Below, piece after piece: positions 1 through 7,796 of a stretch of 64,000 nucleotides of DNA (positions are counted from its first letter, which is position 1; each line of letters opens with the position of its first letter). The stretch is from Ezakiella coagulans (GTDB lineage: Bacteria > Bacillota > Clostridia > Tissierellales > Peptoniphilaceae). The position numbers and the translations under genes were made by a program. The DNA is taken from the NCBI RefSeq assembly GCF_003096635.1, contig NZ_QEKV01000003.1:1-64000 (forward strand), in the 5' to 3' direction. Under the pieces are notes generated by a model. It saw nothing but the letters and a program-made list of their open reading frames with translations, was not told where the DNA came from and did not search any database.

Positions 1-4
1 TATG

Positions 5-61
5 CACCTCCTTACTTGTGGTTTCTATTTTTAGTATAGGATGTTTTGCGTATAAGTGCAA
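5..61 (-). promoter_or_regulatory. Promoter and ribosome binding site for a gene beyond the left edge
   Basis: On the minus strand a -35 TTGCAC (61-56) and a -10 TATACT (38-33) are 17 bases apart. A strong Shine-Dalgarno TAAGGAGGTG follows at 14-5. The gene they serve must begin within a few bases of the window edge and cannot be read here. It is separated from grdD by two terminators, so it is probably a new transcription unit. Confidence 0.6.
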
Positions 62-77
62 TTTTTTTACATAAAAA

Positions 78-110
78 TATCTATGGAGGGTTTTACTCCC
101 CCATAGATAT
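78..110 (-). terminator. Second intrinsic terminator after grdD
   Basis: Arms ATATCTATGG (78-87) and CCATAGATAT (101-110) form a strong stem extended by G/C pairs around a TTTTA loop. On the minus strand the stem runs into a T-rich stretch. With the hairpin at 131-156 it makes a tandem terminator behind the grd operon. Confidence 0.6.
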
Positions 111-130
111 TATAGAGCCAATTTATAATA

Positions 131-156
131 AAAAAGACCGACATAAGTCGATCTTT
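131..156 (-). terminator. Intrinsic terminator of the grd operon
   Basis: Arms AAGACCGAC (134-142) and GTCGATCTT (147-155) pair, with one U-G wobble in the minus-strand RNA, around an ATAA loop. A T-run follows on the minus strand. It lies just past the grdD stop codon. Confidence 0.75.
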
Positions 157-161
157 TCATA

Positions 162-1343
162 CTAACAAGGTGTTTCTTCAGCCATAAATCCTGCTTTAGC
201 AAGAACTTTTTTAGCTGCATCAAGTTTTGAGCTGTTAACCATAACAACAGGTCCGGTGCATCCCATTCCGCTTGATGCAAAGATGCCTTCTTTCCAAAGA
301 GCTTGGACAGCATCTTCCATTTCAAGAATGTCGATTCCACCGATAGAACCATCTGTTACTTCTTCAGCCGGAGCCTTGACTTCTTCCTTAGGACCGGAAG
401 TCTTCTTAGAAGCTTCTTCCAATTCGTTTATAACTTTTTCAAGTCCTGCCTTGTTTGCTTTTTTATATTCATCTTTTATAAGCTTTTTAATATCGCCACG
501 TACGCATTCTGCTGCATACTTAATAGCATTTGCAATTACAGGATAACCGCTTGCACGTGAAATGATGTAGATAAGTCTTTCATATCCACTACCGATTCCA
601 GGACCGTAACCGTATCCGTGAGCTTCGAAACTACCGCCTGTTACATAACTGGAGAAAATTTTCATCAATAGATTTCCTGTCAATGTATCAGTAACCATGA
701 TATCAGGAGTTCCCATCAATAAATCGTTTCCTCTCATAACGCAACCGCCATCTGCTCTTGCAGATTCAGCGAAATGGATTTTGTATCCGCCTTTATCAAT
801 TTCTTTAAGTGCTCTTTCAACTTGTCTTGCTCCATCGACATTAAGAATTCCAAGTGTTGGTTCAGGATTACCCATAGCTTTTGCAGTAATAATACCTGCA
901 ATAGCGTTTAAAACCATAGCTTCAACTCTGTGTGGAGAAGATGTACCTGTAGTTGTTGCAAGTGTCATTTCAGCACCCATTGCAGGTGTGACAACACGAC
1001 CAACTGTACTTACTCCAATTGGGAAACTGTAGTGCATTGTAACACATGCATCAATTTCCCCGTTGTCGAGAAGTTCTTCCATTACTTTGTAGCCTTCTTC
1101 ATCAGATTCAACATTGTATTGTTTTAATTTAGAATCGCATTTGTGTCCAATCAGTACAACTTCTATTGAAGGATCTTTTGCTTGTGCAATTTCTGCACCT
1201 TTGATGACATTTTCTTCACCATGTTCAGAACCTATAGTTGTTACACCAACTCTAACTTTTTTTGCGAATCCACCTGTTTCAATACCTGTTGCAATATCTT
1301 CAAAAACATCAGCTATCATCTTTTTGATATTTTGTTCAGACAT
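162..1343 (-). CDS. grdD: Glycine reductase component C, subunit alpha (GrdD)
   Basis: Subunit of protein C, which takes the carboxymethyl-selenoether from GrdA and releases acetyl phosphate. The 393-residue length fits the family. The sequence matches GrdD along its length and has a C-terminal cysteine in a GMGCTGP motif (Cys362). In Eubacterium acidaminophilum a cysteine near 359 of this subunit is the one implicated in acetyl-enzyme formation, so Cys362 is the likely equivalent; that assignment is inference. An acidic, Ala/Pro/Glu-rich linker near residues 310-330 separates the main domain from this tail. It is the last gene of the operon, 11 bases after grdC, and is followed by tandem terminators. 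Confidence 0.95.
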   Translation of the reverse strand: MSEQNIKKMIADVFEDIATGIETGGFAKKVRVGVTTIGSEHGEENVIKGAEIAQAKDPSIEVVLIGHKCDSKLKQYNVESDEEGYKVMEELLDNGEIDACVTMHYSFPIGVSTVGRVVTPAMGAEMTLATTTGTSSPHRVEAMVLNAIAGIITAKAMGNPEPTLGILNVDGARQVERALKEIDKGGYKIHFAESARADGGCVMRGNDLLMGTPDIMVTDTLTGNLLMKIFSSYVTGGSFEAHGYGYGPGIGSGYERLIYIISRASGYPVIANAIKYAAECVRGDIKKLIKDEYKKANKAGLEKVINELEEASKKTSGPKEEVKAPAEEVTDGSIGGIDILEMEDAVQALWKEGIFASSGMGCTGPVVMVNSSKLDAAKKVLAKAGFMAEETPC

Positions 1344-1354
1344 GAATTCCCCTC

Positions 1355-2896
1355 CTATTCAGCTTTAAAAGAAGCCGCAAAATCTCTCATAGCTTCTGCT
1401 ACATACTTCTTGATAGTATCTTCAGAAACTCCTTGTGACTCTTCTCCCTTCTTGCCGTCGTTTGCTTCAATAACGATTGAAACACCGTCGAATAGGTTTG
1501 TCATTCTTCCTAGGAACAAGCTTCCTTTACCAATAATCATACCGCTCTTAATCTTTCCTGAAAGCATATCTTCTCTCATATAACCTAGTGCCGGAACACC
1601 TGAAGGAATATGTCCTTGTGTAGGAGCCCAACCTCTCCAGCCGTGATCTTTAGAGAAAGTTTTTAATTCTGATTTTTCCATGTCACCTTTTCTTACAGCA
1701 AGTGCTGCAATCATCTTGTAGTTAGCTTCAGGAACGTCTCCTGCTCCAGCAGGTTTTGTGATATCCGGATTTTGCATTTCCGGAGCAAATTTATCGATAT
1801 CTGTAACTTTAAGTCCTGCTGCATCTAAAGGATTTGTTACAAGAGATTGAATAACTGCTTGTGGTGCAGAACCTGTTCCTACTGTGTGACGACCAACAAT
1901 GTCATTTCTCATAATAGGGTTCTTTCCGTCATTTTCACCGATAATTGTTGCAAAACCACCGATACAGTCTTCGATAATCGGAAGACCTTTATTAACGTGG
2001 TCCTTACCATTCATACCAAGCTTAGCTGTACATCCGCCTGCTACAACAAGAATATTCTTAAATGTTCCTGCTGCTACAAGTGAACTTGCTGCAAGTAATG
2101 AGTGTGAAGGTGCAGCACAGAATCCTCTTATATCGGAACCTGTTGCATTTTCAAGTCCTGCGAATTCAGCAATAGATTTAGCGAAGTTTCCTCCACCTCT
2201 TTGGTTCATATCTCCGCAAGCTTCTTCAGAACATTCGATAACATAATCGATTTCCTTAGGATCGAATCCACTCTTAGCAATGCAGTTTAAAGCTGCAATA
2301 ACGCCTGAAGCTTTTGCTACAAGGTTTTCGAAAATGATATGAGCCGTCAAGTTAACGTCAACGTCATGAGCACGTTTAACACAACCAACGAGCTTGTTGT
2401 TGTCCATCAAAGGTTCTGCACCGTGATTCTTAACAAGATCTTCTATTTCTTCAATGTCTGCTCCATCCTTTAATCTTTCTGCATGTTTGTTGTCGATTAA
2501 TGGATGGTCAAGAATTTCTTGTTTGCAATGATTTGAGAATTCATGTTCAAGTCTTACAAGATCAAATACGTCGACCATCTTGATAAGTCCGATAAATTCA
2601 TGTTGTGGCATGATTTCACCGAATTTACCATGTCTGTCGGCATTTTCCACCTTATAATTTGTCCATGGCTCTGGGATTTCATCTAAATCTTCCGGTCTTT
2701 TGTTTCCAATATATACTTGGTTTGGAAGATATGAAACGCAATCTTCAAATGATCTCAAATGTTCCGGTAATTTCTTTAAATATTCGCTTTCTGGATTAAC
2801 TATCATCTCTGTGGTTTGTGTTGTACCGTTATGAAGAACCATATCCGGTGCTTGAATAAGAACATAACCACTACCTTTGTTTACTGAGTAACTCAA
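1355..2896 (-). CDS. grdC: Glycine reductase component C, subunit beta (GrdC)
   Basis: Large subunit of protein C of glycine reductase. It works with GrdD to convert the Se-carboxymethyl group on GrdA to acetyl phosphate, the energy-conserving step of Stickland glycine reduction. The 513-residue length and overall sequence match GrdC, whose fold is related to beta-ketoacyl-synthase III/FabH-like enzymes. A glycine-rich stretch with conserved cysteines (near VVAGGCTAKLG and GFCAAPSHS) is visible. A GGAGGTG ribosome site precedes the ATG at 2896. It is cytosolic and co-transcribed with grdB, but a GC-rich hairpin lies in the gap and may tune its dose. Confidence 0.95.
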   Translation of the reverse strand: MSYSVNKGSGYVLIQAPDMVLHNGTTQTTEMIVNPESEYLKKLPEHLRSFEDCVSYLPNQVYIGNKRPEDLDEIPEPWTNYKVENADRHGKFGEIMPQHEFIGLIKMVDVFDLVRLEHEFSNHCKQEILDHPLIDNKHAERLKDGADIEEIEDLVKNHGAEPLMDNNKLVGCVKRAHDVDVNLTAHIIFENLVAKASGVIAALNCIAKSGFDPKEIDYVIECSEEACGDMNQRGGGNFAKSIAEFAGLENATGSDIRGFCAAPSHSLLAASSLVAAGTFKNILVVAGGCTAKLGMNGKDHVNKGLPIIEDCIGGFATIIGENDGKNPIMRNDIVGRHTVGTGSAPQAVIQSLVTNPLDAAGLKVTDIDKFAPEMQNPDITKPAGAGDVPEANYKMIAALAVRKGDMEKSELKTFSKDHGWRGWAPTQGHIPSGVPALGYMREDMLSGKIKSGMIIGKGSLFLGRMTNLFDGVSIVIEANDGKKGEESQGVSEDTIKKYVAEAMRDFAASFKAE

Positions 2897-2917
2897 ATTA
2901 CACCTCCATAAAAATAT

Positions 2918-2940
2918 GACCGGGGACTAATGCCCCGGTC
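2918..2940 (-). terminator. Hairpin between grdB and grdC
   Basis: Perfect 8-bp arms GACCGGGG (2918-2925) and CCCCGGTC (2933-2940) form the most GC-rich stem in the operon. On the minus strand it is followed by ATATTTTTATGG. It could be a partial terminator or an mRNA processing/stability element that sets the ratio of grdB to grdC. It is not a full operon end, because grdC and grdD follow directly. Confidence 0.6.
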
Positions 2941-2948
2941 TAAAATAA

Positions 2949-4259
2949 TTAGTCAAATACTTTTTGTCCGTCAACTTCTGTTGTTAGGGCTTTTAGTGCT
3001 TTGCTAACAAGTTTCTTTCTTAGTGCATATTCTTCCGCTTTATCCAATTTTGGATCTCCTAGTGGGTGAGGAATAGCAATTGTAGGAACAATTCTATTTG
3101 CACCAACTGTTAGAGAAATAGGAACAACAGTACACATGTGAACAACTGGAAGACCAGCACGTTCAATTTCCTTTACCATCGTTGCACCGCAACGTGTACA
3201 GGTGCCTCAGGTAGAGGTCATTATAACTGCATCTACGCCATCAGCTTTTAATTTCTTAGCATATTCAGCAGCAAACTTCTTTGCACTAGCAACAGCTGTA
3301 CCATTACCAACTGTAGTGTAGAACTTGTTGTGAAGTGAACCAATGATTCCTTCTTTTTCAAATTCTCTCATAACGTCAACCGGCAATACTCTGTCAGGGT
3401 CTTCGTTTGCATATACAGGGTCATAACCACCGTGTGCTGTTTCATATGTTTCTTCTGTCAAGTCATTAACACCTGTGATATCATATTCACCGTATTTACT
3501 TGCTGATGAAGATTCAATATGATCAGGATTTCCCTTAGGTACGATTCCTCCTGATGTGCAAAGTGCAATTTTTGCATGTGCAAGATCTTTAACAGCAGGA
3601 TTTGGATCAACTCTGTCGAAATTAGGCATTGGATATTCTGTTACGAATTCTTCGCCTCTTAATTTCTTTAAGAGCATATCAACAGCTCTTTCAGCACCTC
3701 TCTTGTCGCTGAACATGTTGTATCTGATACCTCTTGCCATATATCCTTCTGCTTCAGGATCACCAATTTCTTCGCCCTTGGCAAGCTTAAGTCCAAGTGC
3801 AGCCATCAAAGGAACTGCTTTACCCATAGCTGCTGCAGAGTTACCTGTAGCAATGATGTATACAGATTTTTTAAACATATCTGCACCAGGGTTTTCAACA
3901 TACATTCCTGTAACTGATGGGATTCCTAATTCATTTTGAACTGCATCTGCGATAGTAGCACAAGCTACACCGTAACGACCAGCGTTAAATGCCGGACCTG
4001 CAACAAATAAATCAGGTTTTATTTCTTCTACAATAGAGAGAATTTCTTTTTTAGCTTCTTCTATATTTTCACCAAAATATGAGTCTCCGCAGATAATTGT
4101 TTTAACAACGTCTGCTTGGCCTTTAAATGCGCCTTTAAGTGCATTACCAGGACCAACTGCTCCATCTCTTACTTCAGGTTTAATGTCAGCTTTTTCTTCG
4201 CCGCCGATACCTGCAAAGAATTGGTTGATATAGTGAACTACTCTAATTACATCTCCCAT
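2949..4259 (-). CDS. grdB: Selenoprotein GrdB, glycine reductase component B gamma subunit
   Basis: Substrate-activating selenoprotein of protein B. With the pyruvoyl subunits from GrdE it binds glycine as a Schiff base and passes the carboxymethyl group to selenocysteine of GrdA. Translation runs 350 residues, meets an in-frame TGA at 3209-3207 and continues 85 residues in the same frame to a normal stop, giving 436 residues. The TGA lies in a UGTCTRCG motif (UxxCxxC), the position of Sec in known GrdB proteins. A SECIS-like stem-loop follows the TGA by 12 bases. Ordinary gene finders would split this gene into two ORFs. It sits 34 bases after grdA. Confidence 0.95.
3180..3209 (-). promoter_or_regulatory. 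Sec codon TGA and SECIS-like stem-loop in grdB
   Basis: The Sec codon TGA (3209-3207) is followed after 12 bases by a perfect 6-bp stem CGTTGC/GCAACG (3194-3189 and 3185-3180) closed by a GGT loop. This layout resembles the Escherichia coli fdhF SECIS, which has a hairpin about 11 bases after UGA and GGU in the apical loop bound by SelB. The sequence is seen; the SelB role is inferred from that likeness. Confidence 0.65.
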
Positions 4260-4293
4260 ATTCTTACCCCCTTTCTTTAAGGTTATTTATAAT

Positions 4294-4767
4294 CTATAGA
4301 TATTGACAATGTTCGTCTCTCATCGCTTTAATTTCAGCGTTGATAGCATCCCCATCGAGAACCATTTCCATCATTCCGATTTGTTCATCGTAAACTTCAG
4401 GATCGATTTCAGCTTTTACTTCTTCTTCTAATACGTGGTACACCTTGAGTCCCAACGAGACTCCAGCGAGCGGACCTGCCCATGTAGGGTCACCAGCTGT
4501 AACTGTTTCAGCAGCTAATCCTGCTGTTTCAGCTTCTGCCCCACCTAGTAAAACTAAAACGTTTTCTGCGCCGTATTTTTCTGCGGCTTCTTTAACTCTG
4601 TTTTGGTTTTCCAAGTCCATAGCTCCTGCGGCGGTTCAGACGAAGCATTCTGTAGCACTAAATACTACTTCAGCTGGAGTCGTCTTGATGCATTCTTCCA
4701 TAGCTGGACCTGGGATACCATCTCTGTCACCAATAATGATGACCTTTGTGCTATCTGTAAATAACAT
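4294..4767 (-). CDS. grdA: Selenoprotein A of glycine reductase (GrdA)
   Basis: Small selenoprotein that carries the carboxymethyl group as a Se-ether between proteins B and C. Starting at the ATG at 4767 (Shine-Dalgarno GGAGG), the protein begins [20 protein letters not shown]. It reaches an in-frame TGA at 4638-4636, read as Sec44, in the motif CFVU with Cys41, the classic GrdA redox pair. The reading frame continues to 157 residues, the usual GrdA length. An ATG 5 codons after the TGA would make a naive annotation start at 4620 and lose the active site. No SECIS as clear as that of grdB is evident by eye. It lies between grdE and grdB. Confidence 0.95.
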
Positions 4768-4862
4768 ATGGTTTCCTCCTTAAAATATTTATAGTGTTTT
4801 TCCTTTCAATTTAATGAATGAAATGGTTAGAGGTTTCCCTCTATTTTATATTTTGAATTATA

Positions 4863-6149
4863 CTATTTTCCTCTTGCGGTTAAATAGTTAAATCCGGTTT
4901 CATTTGTAGCGCCGGTTATTGCTTGGATTTCTACTTCGATTGAACCATCTTCTCTGAGTGATCCATCAAATCCACCTGCAATAATGTCTACATATTGAGT
5001 GTCTCCGATAACTGTATCCATTGGTGGCAAATCAATTACTTGGTTTGCGTTTCCACCTGTAACAACAGCATCTGCTAAAGGATCAGCGTCTGCAAGTGAT
5101 TGGCTGGCGCCATCTCTTCCTGCATATTCGTCAGTAATAATAACTGTCTTTACGCCTTGCTTTTCTATCTTCTTGCAATTCATAATCAAGTCAGTATCAG
5201 GGTTACCGAAACCTTCTTGAGATACAATTACACCATCCAAGTCAAGCATTCTGCATAACTTAGCTGTCCAGTTAGATGATCTTTCCTTGTCAGCTAAATA
5301 TACGTTTTCATTTGTAATAATCATACCAACAAAGTTGATGTCTTTTCCGTGAACTTTGTATAGATTTTTTACTACTTCATTGTTCATGTGGACATATGTT
5401 GGGTTCTTATCACAGCTTGATACGCAGTTACCACTGATGATTGCACCGTCAAATAATTCTGTTGGGTACAAAATCGTAGGAACAATTTGCTTAGCATCTA
5501 CTCCGTATACATATGTGTCGTGGAGCAATCCTTGTGATTGAAGCATTTGAACATAAGCTACTCTCGGTAGTCCTTTGAACTTTTCTGCTCCTTCCATGAA
5601 TGGGAGTGTTTCATACACTTCTGTCTCATCCGGCTCTAAATTTCTTCCTGCTTCTGCAAGATAAGCAGCTGTTTTAAAACCTGCATATCTGAGAGCTTTT
5701 TCATGTTCGTGTTGTTTTAGTCCATCGATTGGATCTGCTTTTAGAACAATATTTAGAGTTTTTGAGAACGGTGTGTATTGTGCACCCGGACCTGTCATGT
5801 CAACGATTCCTTCTTGGAATCCGACGATCTTACCGGTTGTCATAACTGCACAACCTTTCAGTACGTGAGTCTTACCACTTCCGACGATGTCAACTTTTGA
5901 CAAGACGCCCGGGAAAACTCCGCCTGGACCTTCTACTTTTACGCGTGGTTCAACAACATCCTTAACAGGTGTAATTCTTACACTTTCACCCGGACGTGCT
6001 AAAAATACATCAGCACATTTGATGTGTTCATCCTCTAAAACCAAGTCGATGATTTCTTGTTTGTTAACAAAAAGTGTACCATCTTTGATCTCGGTTTTAT
6101 CACCGAATTGAATATCTTTAATAATGATATTACCAATTTCGAGACGCAT
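4863..6149 (-). CDS. grdE: Glycine reductase component B precursor, alpha and beta subunits (GrdE)
   Basis: Proprotein of the pyruvoyl-type subunits of protein B, which bind glycine by a Schiff base. It has 428 residues, as is usual for GrdE. The motif ISGNCVSSCDKNP places a cysteine at exactly residue 242, the cleavage site known in Clostridium sticklandii GrdE; self-cleavage before it gives two chains and a carbonyl cofactor. A strong ribosome site (AAGGAGGTGAG) precedes the ATG at 6149. It is the first gene after the 228-base leader that separates grd from trxA, and so may have its own promoter or attenuator as well as read-through from trxBA. Confidence 0.95.
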   Translation of the reverse strand: MRLEIGNIIIKDIQFGDKTEIKDGTLFVNKQEIIDLVLEDEHIKCADVFLARPGESVRITPVKDVVEPRVKVEGPGGVFPGVLSKVDIVGSGKTHVLKGCAVMTTGKIVGFQEGIVDMTGPGAQYTPFSKTLNIVLKADPIDGLKQHEHEKALRYAGFKTAAYLAEAGRNLEPDETEVYETLPFMEGAEKFKGLPRVAYVQMLQSQGLLHDTYVYGVDAKQIVPTILYPTELFDGAIISGNCVSSCDKNPTYVHMNNEVVKNLYKVHGKDINFVGMIITNENVYLADKERSSNWTAKLCRMLDLDGVIVSQEGFGNPDTDLIMNCKKIEKQGVKTVIITDEYAGRDGASQSLADADPLADAVVTGGNANQVIDLPPMDTVIGDTQYVDIIAGGFDGSLREDGSIEVEIQAITGATNETGFNYLTARGK

Positions 6150-6184
6150 AAACTCACCTCCTTAAAAAACTTAATTTATATTTG

Positions 6185-6226
6185 AACCGCCTGAACGTAT
6201 CTCACGAAACAGGCAGTTAAATACGT
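6185..6226 (-). promoter_or_regulatory. Competing or pseudoknotted stems 5' of grdE
   Basis: In the minus-strand RNA, stem A pairs ACGTAT (6226-6221) with ATACGT (6200-6195), and stem B pairs AACTGCCTG (6218-6210) with CAGGCGGTT (6193-6185), the latter with one G-U pair. The arms interleave. The RNA must therefore either fold as a pseudoknot or choose between the two stems, as riboswitches and attenuators do. The element ends about 35 bases before the grdE start. The loops (2, 9 and 1 bases) are tight for a canonical H-type pseudoknot, so alternative folding is the safer reading. Confidence 0.5.
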
Positions 6227-6262
6227 CAATTTTATGCGGTTAATGCCGCATCATTTCTATAG

Positions 6263-6282
6263 ATTATATCACTTTAGTGATA
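6263..6282 (-). promoter_or_regulatory. Inverted repeat over a possible -10 box upstream of grdE
   Basis: TATCACT and AGTGATA (6267-6273 and 6276-6282) form a 7-2-7 inverted repeat whose left end overlaps TATAAT on the minus strand (6268-6263). This arrangement suits an operator. No matching -35 box is present at 16-18 bases, so the promoter would need an activator or may not exist. Confidence 0.35.
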
Positions 6283-6371
6283 GGGTAACCCTTAAGGAAT
6301 AGTTCAAGTTCCTGTCAAGGGTAATTTCGACTTTTGGTCTCCCCCTTTTCTCCGGGGTTATGAGTTTATTT

Positions 6372-6391
6372 AAAAGACTATTTTGTCTTTT
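6372..6391 (-). terminator. Weak hairpin at the end of trxA
   Basis: AAAAGAC (6372-6378) and GTCTTTT (6385-6391) pair across the trxA stop codon, and the minus-strand RNA continues with only a short A/T stretch. It could end part of the trxBA transcripts before the grd leader. Confidence 0.35.
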
Positions 6392-6692
6392 CTAGCATTT
6401 CGCGTACAGATTCTTTTGTAGCTTCTTCTTTGTCTAATCTGTAAACTTGTTCACCATCTTTGTAGATAGCAATTACAGGGAGTCCTAAAACTTTTTCTCC
6501 GATTGCAACTCTTCTTCCTGTTGCAATGTCAAATGAGCAGAATTTTACATTAGGAAAATCTTCTTCCATTGCGTGAACATGTGGCATAAGTGCTTTACAT
6601 GGTTCACATGCTTGTGACCAGAAGTCTACTAAAATGTAACCTTCACCATTTTTTACTTCTTGTTCGAAATTGTCTTTTGTTAATTCTAACAT
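6378..6692 (-). CDS. trxA: Thioredoxin of the glycine reductase system (TrxA)
   Basis: Small cytosolic thioredoxin, 104 residues, that carries electrons from TrxB to the selenoprotein/disulfide centre of glycine reductase. The active site is WSQACEPC with Cys29 and Cys32, so the usual WCGPC is replaced by ACEPC. Thioredoxins tied to glycine reductase often differ at this place. The cis-proline region GLPVIAIYKDG is present. The gene follows trxB by 14 bases and precedes the grd leader, a gene order shared with other Stickland fermenters. Confidence 0.93.
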   Translation of the reverse strand: MLELTKDNFEQEVKNGEGYILVDFWSQACEPCKALMPHVHAMEEDFPNVKFCSFDIATGRRVAIGEKVLGLPVIAIYKDGEQVYRLDKEEATKESVREMLEKTK

Positions 6693-6706
6693 ATTAACCC
6701 TCCTTA

Positions 6707-7645
6707 TTATTCAAAGTGTTCGTTTATATATTTTTCAGCTTGTGTTGCGGCAATTGCGCCGTCTGCAGTAGCTGTAACTACCTGTCTTAATTCTTTCTTA
6801 CGGTTGTCTCCTGCTGCGAATACTCCCGGAATATTTGTGTGCATGTTTTCATCTGTTACAATATACCCTTTTTCCATATCGAGAATTCCTTCAACCAATT
6901 CGTTCTTAGGAATATATCCGACGAATACGAATAAACCGAATGTTCCGTCATTTTCATCAGCAAAGATTTCACGCTTTTCGTGTGTGTTTGTATCTTCAAG
7001 AACAATGCTTGTTAAAATTCCATCACCTTTTACTTCAGTAACAGTTGCGTTCCAAATATAATCGAGTTTTGGATTTTTGAAAGCTTTTTCTTTAATACTT
7101 TCAGCTGCACGAGCTTCATCTTTTCCTTTTCTATAAACAATAGTAACTTTTCTAGCAAATTTTGAAAGATACATTGCTTCTTCAAAAGCTGAATCTCCAC
7201 CACCAACAACATACACTTCCATATCTTCAAAGAAGTTTGCGTCACATGTTGCACAGTAGCTTACGCCTCTTCCTGTGAATTCAGCTTCTCCAGGGCAACC
7301 AATTTTTCTAGGTGTTGCACCTGTTGCAACGATAACTGTCTTTCCTTCGTATGTGTTATCTTTACAAATTACTTTTTTAACTTTTCCTTCAAGTTCAACT
7401 TTTTGTACTGTATCAAGAACAAATTCAGCACCGAAATTGTCAACTTGATCTTTCATTCTTTTAATTAAGCTTGGACCTGAAGCATTTTCAACTGAACCCG
7501 GATAGTTTTCAACATCATCCGTAATAACAATTTGTCCACCAGCTTTTTCTTTTTCAAGAATAAGTGTCTTAAGTCTAGCTCTTGAAGCATAAAGTCCTGC
7601 TGCAAGTCCTGCAGGGCCTGCACCAATAACGATCACGTCGTACAT
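6707..7645 (-). CDS. trxB: Thioredoxin reductase (TrxB)
   Basis: FAD-dependent NAD(P)H:thioredoxin oxidoreductase, 312 residues. It has an N-terminal FAD-binding GAGPAGLAAGLYA (residues 8-20), the redox-active CATC (Cys131, Cys134), a second dinucleotide-binding GGGDSAFEEAMYL, and a C-terminal FAD motif AGDNRKKELRQ. It reduces TrxA to supply electrons for glycine reduction. It is the first gene after the glycine riboswitch, so electron supply and reductase are switched on together by glycine. The glycine-reductase accessory gene grdX, often found at this place, is absent here. Confidence 0.95.
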   Translation of the reverse strand: MYDVIVIGAGPAGLAAGLYASRARLKTLILEKEKAGGQIVITDDVENYPGSVENASGPSLIKRMKDQVDNFGAEFVLDTVQKVELEGKVKKVICKDNTYEGKTVIVATGATPRKIGCPGEAEFTGRGVSYCATCDANFFEDMEVYVVGGGDSAFEEAMYLSKFARKVTIVYRKGKDEARAAESIKEKAFKNPKLDYIWNATVTEVKGDGILTSIVLEDTNTHEKREIFADENDGTFGLFVFVGYIPKNELVEGILDMEKGYIVTDENMHTNIPGVFAAGDNRKKELRQVVTATADGAIAATQAEKYINEHFE

Positions 7646-7761
7646 AATATTCCTCCTTATACGATTATCTATTATACATATACCCTTTGTGGCATATAAT
7701 AAACAATTTACTCAACATTGTTACGACACTGTAACAACTACGAAATTTCACAAGCTTTTTT

Positions 7762-7796
7762 AAACAATAAAATACAGAACCTATTTTGGCTCTGTA
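7762..7796 (-). terminator. Riboswitch-controlled terminator upstream of trxB
   Basis: GGCTCTGTA (7788-7796) and TACAGAACC (7773-7781) form a 9-bp stem with one G-U pair, followed on the minus strand by TTTTATTG. Its 5' arm overlaps the 3' end of the second glycine aptamer. Glycine binding could thus free trxB transcription by blocking this stem. Confidence 0.75.

Larger units (their letters stand above)
6150..6377 (-). promoter_or_regulatory. Structured leader between trxA and grdE
   Basis: This 228-base gap holds, in minus-strand order: a CCCC/GGGG hairpin (6357-6342); a TTGACA (6318-6313) with no -10 at a suitable spacing; the palindromes CCTTAAGG (6297-6290) and GGGTTACCC (6291-6283); a TATAAT (6268-6263) overlapped by an inverted repeat; a TGCGG/CCGCA hairpin (6250-6235); and two competing stems at 6226-6185. 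No reading frame fits. It is far longer and more structured than the other gaps in the operon, so it probably holds an internal control region. No standard sigma-A promoter can be asserted. Confidence 0.5.

Noticed and set aside
4594-4638. A SECIS hairpin in grdA
   Set aside because: I could not find a stem of comparable quality to that of grdB by eye; only 3-4 bp options with wobble pairs exist.
2949-4767. grdA and grdB as frameshifted or broken genes
   Set aside because: The stops are single in-frame TGA codons at the known selenocysteine positions, and the frames continue with family-like sequence.
6185-6226. A definite H-type pseudoknot
   Set aside because: The loop lengths (2, 9 and 1 bases against 6- and 9-bp stems) are tight for a classical H-type fold, so I state competing stems or pseudoknot as alternatives.
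6263-6318. A sigma-A promoter from TTGACA (6318) and TATAAT (6268) before grdE
   Set aside because: They are 44 bases apart, and neither has a partner at 16-18 bases. It is listed only as a possible control region.
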